Below are positions 18,149 through 26,098 of a DNA stretch of 64,000 nt, piece by piece. The notes beneath the pieces were generated by a model. That model did not search any database. It had not been told where the DNA came from and was given only the letters and a program-made list of their open reading frames with translations. Location of the stretch: assembly GCF_010092445.1 (NCBI RefSeq), contig NZ_CP048031.1, forward strand, positions 868,001 through 932,000. The letters run 5' to 3'. Origin of the DNA: Shewanella sp. Arc9-LZ (GTDB taxonomy: Bacteria > Pseudomonadota > Gammaproteobacteria > Enterobacterales > Shewanellaceae). A program made the translations under genes and the position numbers. Position 1 is the first letter of the stretch; every line of letters starts with the position of its first letter.

Positions 18149-19075
18149 TCACACAAACCGCCTCCGAAACTCCTTCGGCGTTAAGCCAATTATCTTCACA
18201 AACGCTTTACGACACGCGCTCACGTCTTCATAACCCACGTCATAAGCAATCACTTTAAAGGTTTTCTTGGTTGATTCTAATAACTCACACGCTTTTTGGA
18301 TTCTAAGGCGCTGTAGGTATTCATTCGTGTTAAACCCTGTTGCTTGTATAAAGTGGCGTGCAAAAGTCCGTTCCGATAGATGACTCTTTTCTGCCAGCGA
18401 TGCCACGGTTAGGCGCGTATGAAACTTCGCTTGTATGTGTGTTTGAATTTTATGTATTACGTCGTCACCATGATCGAATCTTGGGTTGAAGCTTTGGTAG
18501 TAACGCTGCTCTCGCGGTGCGGTGTCGATAATTAAGTGCTTGCCTAATTGGCGCATGATCGCGGGGTTAAAAAACTGCGCTACCAGCTCTAGGCCTAAGT
18601 CCATCCAAGACATTAAGCCACCCGCGGTAATTAGATCGCCGTCGTTGATAATGATTTTTTCGCTGTTTATGTTGACTTCGGAGTAGAGCGTTTCGAGTTG
18701 TGCCGCCAGTCCCCAGTGGGTTGTTGCTGGGCGGTTATTGAGTAATCCGGTTTCCGCTAAAATGAAGGTGCCTGCACACACCGCGCAAATTACTGCGCCT
18801 TGCTTATGTTGTTTTATTATCCATTGGCTGAGCACGGTTTCGGGCGCAAGAAAGTATTCGTCGACGATGTTGGGCGGCAAGATGACGATGTTGTTTTTGC
18901 GTTTTTGGGCGGCTAATTTTGCGACGTCGGTTATTTCTACTTCGAAGCGGGCTGCGAGCGCGTGCTCTTCTGCGAAGCGGTTGGCGAGCAAAAACATTTC
19001 ATACAGGCCCAGCGTTGCAGTTTGCATTGCGCCTGGGTAGTTAATTATTTGTATTTTCATCTCTCTGGTTGTCAT
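18149..19075 (-). CDS. GlxA-family (DJ-1/PfpI-AraC) transcriptional regulator
   Basis: The regulator has 308 residues from ATG 19075, which has AAAGAG six bases upstream; the frame is open to 19168. Residues about 5-175 form a DJ-1/PfpI-like domain with the nucleophile-elbow Cys in AVCAG (Cys100). The last 100 residues are an AraC-type double helix-turn-helix (SHLSERTFARHF, then DVGYEDVSACRKAF and LTPKEFRRRF). GlxA-type regulators sense small amine or amide metabolites. It faces the isochorismatase-family hydrolase gene across about 135 bases, so control of that gene is likely. Confidence 0.9.
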   Translation of the reverse strand: MTTREMKIQIINYPGAMQTATLGLYEMFLLANRFAEEHALAARFEVEITDVAKLAAQKRKNNIVILPPNIVDEYFLAPETVLSQWIIKQHKQGAVICAVCAGTFILAETGLLNNRPATTHWGLAAQLETLYSEVNINSEKIIINDGDLITAGGLMSWMDLGLELVAQFFNPAIMRQLGKHLIIDTAPREQRYYQSFNPRFDHGDDVIHKIQTHIQAKFHTRLTVASLAEKSHLSERTFARHFIQATGFNTNEYLQRLRIQKACELLESTKKTFKVIAYDVGYEDVSACRKAFVKIIGLTPKEFRRRFV

Positions 19076-19210
19076 TTTTAGCTCTTTCTTGAACTTGTCT
19101 GTTTTTGCCTGTTTTATGCCCGTTTTGACTTTAGTGTATTGCGTGATGATTAGCAATAATAGCGTCACGGTAATAAACCGATCTCTTTAAAATATAAGTA
19201 AGGCAAAATT

Positions 19211-19780
19211 ATGAACACTGAAAATACGACAGCCCTATTATTAATCGATTTTCAAAACGATTATTTCCCAACGTATAGCGGTGCTAAAAATCCGTTAGTC
19301 GGTACTGAAGCAGCAGCCGAGCAAGGTGCGAAGTTGTTGGCAGCATTTCGCCAGCTAGGTTTGCCGGTTGTGCATGTGCGTCATGAATTTCCGACTGATG
19401 AAGCGCCGTTCTTTTTGCCAGGTTCTGATGGCGCTCAGATTCATTCATCGGTTGCTGCACAAGCTGGTGAAGCGATTATATTGAAGCATCAGATCAATAG
19501 TTTTCGTGATACCGATCTGAAAAAAGTATTGGATGATGCGGGCATTACAAAATTGGTGATCGTTGGTGCTATGACGCACATGTGCATCGATGCAGTAACC
19601 CGTGCAGCGGAAGATTTTGGTTATGAGTGCGCGGTAGCTCATGATGCGTGCGCAACGTTGGATTTAGAATTTAACGGGATGACGGTGCCAGCAGCCCAGG
19701 TTCATGCCGCGTTTATGTCGGCGTTGAGTTTTGCTTATGCCAAGGTGGCAAGTGCTGATGATGTGATTGCGGAGTTGTGA
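19211..19780 (+). CDS. Isochorismatase-family cysteine hydrolase
   Basis: The 189-residue enzyme shows the catalytic triad: Asp13 in LLIDFQND, Lys92 in ILKHQINSF and Cys125 in VGAMTHMCIDAVTRAA, preceded by the usual cis-peptide region. The family includes nicotinamidases, N-carbamoylsarcosine amidases and isochorismatases. The THMC(I/V)DA motif suggests an amidase-like cysteine hydrolase rather than a true isochorismatase. It is divergent from the GlxA-type regulator. A good ribosome binding site (TAAGGC) precedes ATG. The substrate is not predictable. Confidence 0.9.
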   Translation: MNTENTTALLLIDFQNDYFPTYSGAKNPLVGTEAAAEQGAKLLAAFRQLGLPVVHVRHEFPTDEAPFFLPGSDGAQIHSSVAAQAGEAIILKHQINSFRDTDLKKVLDDAGITKLVIVGAMTHMCIDAVTRAAEDFGYECAVAHDACATLDLEFNGMTVPAAQVHAAFMSALSFAYAKVASADDVIAEL

Positions 19781-20135
19781 TAAGTGGGGATTCGTCAGCC
19801 ACTTATTGTGACCCCACTTATTGAAAACCAAGGGTGGATTTGCCAACGAGAACAGTTTACTTAAGCTGCTCTATGCGGGTATATTGAAGGCCTCCGAGCG
19901 CTGGACTCCCCCGTACAGAATTGGAATTTGACGCTATCGCAGTTATCAATCCACTTCGAAGGCCGTTTGGATGAATATATCGATCTGTGAAACTAACCTG
20001 TCACAGAATCATGAATACCCTCCCAGTGACACGCCGTGGATACATCCTTGTAGGCTCTTCTAAAACAACCATGTTTTAGAAGGTCACTGGTGCAACAATG
20101 CCAGTTCTGGTGTAACAGTTGAAAGTGGAATTATG
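19780..20135. repeat. REP-like element and hairpin-bearing dispersed repeat
   Basis: 19780-19821 carries another GTGGGG...ACCCCACTTATT motif. Further on, CTTCTAAAAC (20057-20066) and its exact complement (20073-20082) flank a 6-base loop within a tract that looks like a dispersed Shewanella-type repeat. No gene is seen in this 355-base gap, which separates the core from the defence operon. Confidence 0.55.
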
Positions 20136-20579
20136 TTATTTTCCAGCCAGCTCTGCCGCTTCCTCAATCCACTTGGCTAAGTCTTCTTTATTAGAATATT
20201 TATAAGCTTTAAAGCCATTAGCTTCGATTTTTGCAGGTATAGCACCAGGGGCTCCTTCTTCATCATTCGAATCTTTTAAATGATGAATTTGTACTGCCAC
20301 AAGACCGTTCCCTTTCGCAAGAGATTGATCTATTTCATAATTGATATAATCACGATTCACCGTACCATAAGTAACACAAACTACAGTTACTGAGGTATTT
20401 TTTAATCCCTCATCAATCAAAGCTTTAATTGCCTTGTCACTTTTCTTTTTAGACTCCTCCCAAAGAGAAGCATCTTGAAAGCCTGCAGCTGCTGTACCTG
20501 TAATGTTAGGCATACTTCTGATCTGATTAACTTTCCAAACATGCTTATAGTGGAAACTGAAAAAAACTCGTCTAGCCAT
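20136..20579 (-). CDS. ThsB-type TIR protein (third TIR of Thoeris operon)
   Basis: This 147-residue MTH538/DUF1863-type TIR protein starts RRVFFSFHYKHVWKVNQIR, typical of Thoeris ThsB. The likely catalytic Glu82 lies in RDYINYEIDQSL. In Thoeris, ThsB senses phage infection and converts NAD+ to a cyclic ADP-ribose isomer that activates ThsA. It is the last gene of the operon, three bases after the 70-residue gene. Because an IS element sits upstream on the same transcript, its expression may be reduced or depend on another promoter. Confidence 0.88.
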   Translation of the reverse strand: MARRVFFSFHYKHVWKVNQIRSMPNITGTAAAGFQDASLWEESKKKSDKAIKALIDEGLKNTSVTVVCVTYGTVNRDYINYEIDQSLAKGNGLVAVQIHHLKDSNDEEGAPGAIPAKIEANGFKAYKYSNKEDLAKWIEEAAELAGK

Positions 20580-20582
20580 TTC

Positions 20583-20795
20583 TTACTCCTTAGACATTAG
20601 GTCTATTATATTTACTATTTTTGAGATCAACTGATCAGGCTTCTCAATACTAGTCCCTAGAAGAGATATGCCAGTCCTTACTTTGACTCGGGGTGAGTAA
20701 GCTACGTGAAGGCTTTCAATCCACCTCGGATTAGCTTCGCCAACAACGCAATTATGATCACGCAAAAAGCGAACCAATTGGTTCACTTTTTTCAT
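20583..20795 (-). CDS. 70-residue protein of unknown function in Thoeris operon
   Basis: The start ATG overlaps the stop of the interrupted TIR gene (ATGA, 20792-20795), and the stop lies three bases before the next TIR gene. This indicates translational coupling. The sequence (MKKVNQLVRFLRDHNCVVGE... ending IDLMSKE) has no family I recognise, no membrane segment and one Cys. About 9 codons in the middle are encoded by DNA that matches the repeat behind gcvP (25 of 27 bases). It may be an accessory Thoeris component, or the C-terminal part of a larger ancestral TIR protein. Confidence 0.6.
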   Translation of the reverse strand: MKKVNQLVRFLRDHNCVVGEANPRWIESLHVAYSPRVKVRTGISLLGTSIEKPDQLISKIVNIIDLMSKE

Positions 20796-21247
20796 GACTT
20801 ATAGTTATTCCACGATGGCGTTCCATTAGCAAAGTGCTTAAGATTACTCCAGCTGTGGCCACGTTCTTCGACGTAATAGTTCATAGAATTGTTCTGGAGG
20901 TACTTGGTTACTAGCGGATAAAGACCAAGATATTCTTGTCCTTCGAAACTTTGATTGTCTGAATCCAGCAGTGGGAGAATAGCGACTTGGTTAGGTTTGT
21001 GTCCATCAAAGAAGCCTAGCTCCCATGGCATCCATTTCGAGTTAGTCGAATTGTCGGTGGCGATATACATCATAGAACTAGAGGATTTCATTCGTGCCCG
21101 GAGGACTGCTGCAGTCTCCTTGTCCACCGAATTGCGATTTAGTTGGCGATCGACAACCCAATCAACATAGACACGCAAACTGTAATGGTCTAATGAAACT
21201 GTAGAGATTTATAGCTTAAAATAAGCAAAATCTTAAAGGTATTTATC

Positions 21248-21559
21248 ATGATTAGAAAAACGAAAATCACTGTCAGCCCTCTTCAAAAATTAGAATATGC
21301 CAAGCTGATGGTCGAACAGGGTTACACGAACAAGCAAATTGAAGATATGTCAGGTGCGGGTAAATCTGCTGTGTCTCGATGGAAAGTGCAGTACCAAGCT
21401 GAATTAGCCGGTAAAACACCAGAAAATACCAAAGCATTAACTGAAGACCAACGAAGAATTCAACTCCTAGAAGCCCAACTAAAACAAGCAATGAGGGATA
21501 ATGATATCTTAAAAAAGGCTGCAGCTTTCTTCATTCGAGACAATCAAAACTTAAAATGA
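21248..21559 (+). CDS. IS3-family OrfA (transposase DNA-binding subunit)
   Basis: The 103-residue protein has an N-terminal helix-turn-helix (YTNKQIEDMSGAGKSAVSRW) that binds the IS ends, and a C-terminal leucine-zipper-like heptad region (RIQLLEAQLKQAMRDNDIL) for multimerisation. Slippery sequence AAAAAAG at 21511-21517 lies near the end. A -1 slip there leads into the orfB frame without a stop and would make the full OrfAB transposase. It overlaps orfB by four bases. Confidence 0.93.
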   Translation: MIRKTKITVSPLQKLEYAKLMVEQGYTNKQIEDMSGAGKSAVSRWKVQYQAELAGKTPENTKALTEDQRRIQLLEAQLKQAMRDNDILKKAAAFFIRDNQNLK

Positions 21560-22407
21560 TGCGCGAAGTAAAGAAAGCAAACCCAGGCTTTAGAATGAGT
21601 GAGTTGTGCCGCGTATTCGAGATCAGTTGCAGTAGTTTTTATTACAAACCGATACCACAAAGTGTTGAAAAACAGACTCTGATACAATTTGTAGAGCAAG
21701 CCTTCTCTGATTCAAATGCGACGTATGGCAAACGTCGAATACAGGCCGACTTATTAGATTTAGAGTGTAAAGTCGGGGTTTACGCCATTGCTACAGTAAT
21801 GAAAAATTTGGGATTAAAAGCGATTAGGCCAAAGAAAAAGCATTACTATCCTAACACTGGTGACGAACATGTTTACGCACCCAATTTGCTTAAACGGCAG
21901 TTTAACCCTACGACTTATAACACTCATTGGGTGGGTGACATTACCTACATAAAATCACATCAAGGATGGAGTTATTTAGCCTGTGTACTTGATTTAGGAA
22001 CGAAAGAAATCGTTGGGTATGCCTTATCAAGCCAACCCAATACCGCGTTAGCGACAGCGGCATTAAATAACGCGATACAACGTCAGAGGCCAAATACACA
22101 GGAGTTGATGTTTCACTCAGACCAGGGTTGCCAGTACTCTGCTAACGTGTTCAGAGAAAAGCTAAAGCACTTAAGCATTAAACAAAGTATGAGTCGTAGA
22201 GGAAATTGTTGGGATAATGCCGTGATGGAACGATTCTTTAGGAGTTTAAAGACTGAAAGATTGAACCATTTAGCCTTTATCAATCACAGTTCTGTAGTCA
22301 GTGTGGTTGAGCAATATATCCAGTTCTACAATTACAAACGCAGACATTCAGCAATAGATTATAAGACGCCACATCAAAAATATAATGAGTTAAAAAAAGC
22401 GGCTTAA
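21556..22407 (+). CDS. IS3-family OrfB (DDE transposase catalytic part)
   Basis: This 283-residue integrase-core protein includes an HTH_21-type N-terminus (SNATYGKRRIQADL) and the DDE triad: Asp in HWVGDITYI, Asp in MFHSDQGCQYS and Glu in NAVMERFFRSLK, followed by the usual YNYKRRHSAIDYKTP tail. All catalytic residues are present, so the element may still be active. The frame is -1 relative to orfA, consistent with programmed frameshifting. Confidence 0.95.
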   Translation: MMREVKKANPGFRMSELCRVFEISCSSFYYKPIPQSVEKQTLIQFVEQAFSDSNATYGKRRIQADLLDLECKVGVYAIATVMKNLGLKAIRPKKKHYYPNTGDEHVYAPNLLKRQFNPTTYNTHWVGDITYIKSHQGWSYLACVLDLGTKEIVGYALSSQPNTALATAALNNAIQRQRPNTQELMFHSDQGCQYSANVFREKLKHLSIKQSMSRRGNCWDNAVMERFFRSLKTERLNHLAFINHSSVVSVVEQYIQFYNYKRRHSAIDYKTPHQKYNELKKAA

Positions 22408-22648
22408 AATCTCTCCAGAAATACTTGACCATTACAAACCTTGCTTTTGCAATAGAGTCATTACCCCCAATACAAGGTCTGAATCATCAATCGAGTGAGA
22501 AAGAAATATATCGAACTTTTCATGTTGCTTATAATTCTCCATCCCTTCCCTTAGAACAGTTTGAGCAGTACGAGAGCCGCGCGCCCCTGCGGCAGCTGCA
22601 CGTGCTTCGCTTTTGGTAAAAAATGCCAATTAGATTCTCCTATTTAAG

Positions 22649-23116
22649 TTATTGATTGATAGCGTTTTCAATCCAAGTCGACAAATTATTTTTGATGTCG
22701 TTATACGCATTATTAGTGCTGGGTTCATATACGAGCGGCACAATGACTTTATCACCTCGCTTAAAGGTGAATTGGGCGAAAGGATTTGCTCCCTTTGTTC
22801 CAAAGCCGTGACGTGGACAATTCAGTCGATGTATATGAACACCTACCACGGCCTTTCCCTGCTGCCAAGCTCTCTGGATCTCGTAGTTGACCCATGGACG
22901 GTTAGCTGTATGACTGCCGATCAGTACTACTAGGCAGGATTTACCATTTAGATTCTGGTCGATCCAATTCTTCACTCCCTGCTCTGTGCGCTTAATTTGT
23001 TCCCAAGTATTAGGACTGACTGGTTCGTCACCCTCCAGCAACCCCATATTGCGGATCTGCTGTATTCGCATAACATCGTTATCAAAGTGAAAGCTGTAAA
23101 AGACTTTACGTTTCAT
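22649..23116 (-). CDS. thsB: Thoeris ThsB TIR protein
   Basis: The 155-residue MTH538-type TIR protein starts KRKVFYSFHFDNDVMRIQQIR. The catalytic Glu is most likely Glu79 in RPWVNYEIQRAW, followed by the conserved VVGVHIHRL strand. ThsB recognises phage infection and makes a cyclic ADP-ribose signal from NAD+. It starts two bases after the thsA stop and ends 19 bases before the next TIR gene, so it is tightly co-expressed with thsA. It is the only TIR gene upstream of the IS insertion and is probably the functional sensor. Confidence 0.93.
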   Translation of the reverse strand: MKRKVFYSFHFDNDVMRIQQIRNMGLLEGDEPVSPNTWEQIKRTEQGVKNWIDQNLNGKSCLVVLIGSHTANRPWVNYEIQRAWQQGKAVVGVHIHRLNCPRHGFGTKGANPFAQFTFKRGDKVIVPLVYEPSTNNAYNDIKNNLSTWIENAINQ

Positions 23117-23118
23117 AT

Positions 23119-24564
23119 CTAACCCCCAAGTTTTTTTAAAACGAATAGAACTTTCTCCTCGACCTTTGTCCGGTCAAGTGAGAGATCTGCAAGTTGGGCT
23201 ACTTCAGTTTCCAACCAAGGGTACTGAGCAAAATGCTTACTCGGCTCACTCAGCATCTCGTCTGCCAGCTCCTTGGCCATGTAGCCAGTGATACCAAGTG
23301 GAAGTACAGCAACCCCTGTATCCTGAGCAATTTGGAATTCTTTGCGCACTCCGCCAGCATTGACGATGTGTCCATCATTGAGCTTGTTACCAAAGAGAAA
23401 CAGAGATATACCAGAAAGGCCAATCATGCGGTGCCGATACTCATTCCACAACTCGGCCAGTTCTTTACCGTTTGATGGATGTTGTGGGAATGGCCGCATG
23501 ATAAGTTGATCCTCGGAGTATTTATCAGGCTTGGCGTAGATGGCATCGAGAGCACCATTGATGACTGCGCTGCCAATGCCCCATCCGAAACCATTGACAA
23601 CTCGATAGCCAGCTTTTATTAAGGACGCAGAGAGTGTGTGTACAAAGCTTAACGCCTCCTGCTTGTCCCAAGCACCATACTCTTCTGCACTACCGGATAT
23701 AAAGATGGTCTTCTTGCGGAAGCGGCTCTCGATCTCCTTCAAGATGATCGGAATATCTTCGTAGTCATTGACGAGTACCGCCTGGATGCCAAACCTTAGT
23801 AGGTCGCGAATATGGTGCTCTTGCCGGCGCTGCCGATACATTGCGCTGGCTTCATCTTCCTTCCCTTGCTGCATAGCAGGCTCCTTGCGAAGAAAGCAGT
23901 AGTGAGTGCGTCTATGCATGTCTGGCACATGTAATCGACTCAGTATGTAATCAAGATTTGGATCCGTGAAACTGAAGCCAATAAAGAGGAATGTTTTGGA
24001 AATCAGATCTCCACTCAGTGCGGTTATAAATCCTTCGTGGGTCTTGTAGTACTGTTCATATTGTGCTTTGTAGAGCACCGCGGCACCTGGCGAATCCACG
24101 TCGCCGTGCATTTTGTAAACGACAGCATCTCGTTTAGGGCGGGTCATAATAAGATCGTCAGTTTTACGCTTGATATCTGCGACACGATAATTCTCTTTGA
24201 GACTATCCTCAATGAGAGTGTCATAGTTGGTTGTCCAATACGTTCTGATGGGAAGGCGTGCGAGAATTCTATGGGCTTCGGAGGGTTCTGCTTGTTCCGA
24301 AAACTCTTCTAAGATTTTTCGAGCTAGACCAGTTGCACTGTTCTTCTTGTTGACATGGTATTGAGCAACCGAAATCAGATCGTGCTCTACCTCAACAGAT
24401 AGCCCCAACTCTTCTGCGATCTCACGTAGTAACTCGCTCCAATTAACGAAGCCGCAGGTCCTAGATAGGCCCGCACCAGCAAAAACGGCAGCCGCGCCTT
24501 CTTCAAGATCTTTAACATACGTCTTTATAAACGCCTCAATTTCTGGAGAAAATTGAATACTCAT
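23119..24564 (-). CDS. thsA: Thoeris effector ThsA (SIR2-SLOG NADase)
   Basis: This 481-residue protein is close in length to Bacillus cereus ThsA (about 476). The N-terminal SIR2 domain shows FAGAGLSRTCGFVNW, the catalytic Asn113 in YWTTNYDTLI and His153 in YKMHGD. The C-terminal SLOG/STALD domain begins near 285 (KKTIFISGSAEEYG) and includes VVNGFGWGIGSAVINGALDA, the cyclic-nucleotide-binding part. On binding the ThsB signal, ThsA depletes NAD+ and arrests the infected cell. It is the first gene of the operon; 135 AT-rich bases upstream presumably hold its promoter. Confidence 0.95.
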   Translation of the reverse strand: MSIQFSPEIEAFIKTYVKDLEEGAAAVFAGAGLSRTCGFVNWSELLREIAEELGLSVEVEHDLISVAQYHVNKKNSATGLARKILEEFSEQAEPSEAHRILARLPIRTYWTTNYDTLIEDSLKENYRVADIKRKTDDLIMTRPKRDAVVYKMHGDVDSPGAAVLYKAQYEQYYKTHEGFITALSGDLISKTFLFIGFSFTDPNLDYILSRLHVPDMHRRTHYCFLRKEPAMQQGKEDEASAMYRQRRQEHHIRDLLRFGIQAVLVNDYEDIPIILKEIESRFRKKTIFISGSAEEYGAWDKQEALSFVHTLSASLIKAGYRVVNGFGWGIGSAVINGALDAIYAKPDKYSEDQLIMRPFPQHPSNGKELAELWNEYRHRMIGLSGISLFLFGNKLNDGHIVNAGGVRKEFQIAQDTGVAVLPLGITGYMAKELADEMLSEPSKHFAQYPWLETEVAQLADLSLDRTKVEEKVLFVLKKLGG

Positions 24565-24699
24565 AACTTTATTATTTCCCTATAAAATTAGTTGGTTGAT
24601 ATAAAAATAAATTTTTTATCAACGATTTATAAAAATTTCGAAATAACTTTTATTAGCCTTGATAGATGCGAGCAGGTTAGACTTTTTCATCTTTCCTCA

Positions 24700-25602
24700 T
24701 CATTTCCCTACCTCACTCTTACTCAAACAACGCTGTGCCACTTGATACACAATCGCGTCGACTTGTTGTTGGCTGAGTGTTTGAGTGCGGACGGCTGGTA
24801 TGGTTTTGACCAGCTGTTTGTGATTTAAGATGGGGAACGGTGGCCTAGTTTGGCTGGTGACATACCAGCCGGGGAATACCAGTACTGGGCTGGAGAAGAC
24901 CTGTTGGCCGGTAGCTTTGGTGAGCCACTGGCTGACCCACGTTGCTTGTCGAGTTGCTTGTTCTATTGGCTTGGTTTCAGTCCACGATGGAAAGCATAAG
25001 CGGCCGTCTTTATAAAATAGTTGGTAGTCTTTACCTTGGGTTGCGCTAGTCGATTTACTGTCGCGTTTGCGCTTGTGGCGGCCTTTGGTTTCGATGGCGA
25101 ATACGCCATTTTTACCTATGGCTAAATGGTCAATGTTAAAGCCGTCGGCTTGTATGTCGTGAAACACTTGATAGCCCAAAGCTTGTAAGCCGATTAGCTC
25201 ATTGGCAGTGGCAATTTCTGCGGTGTGGCCTAGGCGTAATTTGGTGAGTTTGGAAAAGTTTTTCCACGTTTTATAACCACAATAAGATAATCCGATCATT
25301 GAGGTTATGGCAAACATCCAAGGGAATTTGCCGACGGTAATGTGTGCTTGAATGCTGTTAACGGCAAATGGCAGACACACAACCAATACGCCCATTAGCA
25401 TACTGGCGATTAAATTGATTTGGAGGTCTTGTATCTCTTGCTGTAAGCCAAAAGCGGGAATTCGTTGAAGTTGGTCGCGATCGACGGGTAATTTAACAGT
25501 TCTGTCGCGATGTTTGAGCAATACAAACATCACCCCAAGGGTGACAAACATACTAGAAAGAAGAATGCCTACTGATAATAAACTGGAGATGAAGCTTGTC
25601 AT
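24700..25602 (-). CDS. NERD-domain membrane protein
   Basis: The 300-residue protein has three hydrophobic segments near 8-28, 65-83 and 92-110. These are followed by a NERD (nuclease-related) domain from about 128 to 235. Restriction-endonuclease-fold residues are visible: Asp159 in NIDHLAIG, and Glu171 and Lys173 in FAIETKGRHKRK. NERD domains are thought to act on nucleic acids, but few are characterised. It is upstream of thsA on the same strand with a 135-base gap, so it could belong to the same defence island, or simply be a housekeeping gene at its edge. Confidence 0.85.
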   Translation of the reverse strand: MTSFISSLLSVGILLSSMFVTLGVMFVLLKHRDRTVKLPVDRDQLQRIPAFGLQQEIQDLQINLIASMLMGVLVVCLPFAVNSIQAHITVGKFPWMFAITSMIGLSYCGYKTWKNFSKLTKLRLGHTAEIATANELIGLQALGYQVFHDIQADGFNIDHLAIGKNGVFAIETKGRHKRKRDSKSTSATQGKDYQLFYKDGRLCFPSWTETKPIEQATRQATWVSQWLTKATGQQVFSSPVLVFPGWYVTSQTRPPFPILNHKQLVKTIPAVRTQTLSQQQVDAIVYQVAQRCLSKSEVGK

Positions 25603-25898
25603 TGTCGTCCTTGCGCGTGGTGTGACCTAAGTAATTGGTCGCAATTCTAAATCCATGAATCTGCTGGATTAATATACTCCGAGTTTGGCAATATTGTAAG
25701 TGGAAATTTTCATCAATCGTTATGCGTCGCACTTGGCGAAATGGGCTGTTGCAGTAGTCAAAAATATCATTGCAGAATAATGACTTGTATCAGTGTGTAT
25801 CTTAATGGGTAGCCGTAAAGGAGGCGCAGAGTCTGCTTCGTTAGTGAGTTAGCGCCACTGTGACCAATTTACCCTAACGTTTACCTGAGTGTGACACA

Positions 25899-25935
25899 TA
25901 AAAAGGCCTGCTTATTTTAAGCAGGCCTTTTGGGT
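25899..25935 (-). terminator. Terminator downstream of aceA
   Basis: A 14-bp stem (AAAAGGCCTGCTTA and complement) is separated by TTT. On the minus strand it is followed by TTTTTATG, suiting aceA transcripts. It is nearly symmetric. The rest of 25603-25898 shows nothing I recognise. Confidence 0.85.
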
Positions 25936-26017
25936 TTAGTTTTCGCTGTTAGTCATGTTCACTTCAAAAACATCGCTTAAGCTAGTCACTATTTGGGTAA
26001 GTCACTTTCTACACAAG

Positions 26018-26098
26018 CAGTTTACAAAATCAGTCTATAAATCTGTTTATAAAAGCAGTTATAAAAGCAGGCTATAAAATCAGACTATAAAATCGGTC
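26018..26098. repeat. Degenerate 12-14-bp tandem repeats after aceA
   Basis: About six units of the form AG(T/A)CTATAAAATC or TGTTTATAAAAGC follow one another and end at the aceA stop codon. They would lie in the aceA 3' untranslated region, ahead of the terminator at 25899. Confidence 0.8.

Larger units (their letters stand above)
21181..22436 (+). mobile_element. IS3-family insertion sequence, 1256 bp, complete
   Basis: The ends are 30-bp inverted repeats, 21181-21210 and 22407-22436, both starting TGTAATGGTC and matching at 23 of 30 positions. A 3-bp target duplication AAC flanks it (21178-21180 and 22437-22439). Inside are overlapping orfA and orfB in the -1 relationship. It is inserted in the second TIR gene of the Thoeris operon, in the orientation opposite to that operon. 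Confidence 0.95.
20792..22629 (-). pseudogene. TIR-domain gene interrupted by IS3-family element
   Basis: The 5' part runs from TTG 22629 (AGGAG seven bases upstream) to the IS edge, encoding about 65 residues with the TIR start KFDIFLSHSIDDSDLVLGV. The 3' part resumes at 21178 and ends at 20792. It encodes LRVYVDWVVDRQL, then YIATDNSTNSKWMPWELGFF with the TIR catalytic Glu. Removing the IS and one AAC copy joins the parts in frame to give 192 residues, with Glu at about 117. At present translation stops at the TAA formed by the IS end. This TIR differs in type from the two ThsB proteins. Confidence 0.93.
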
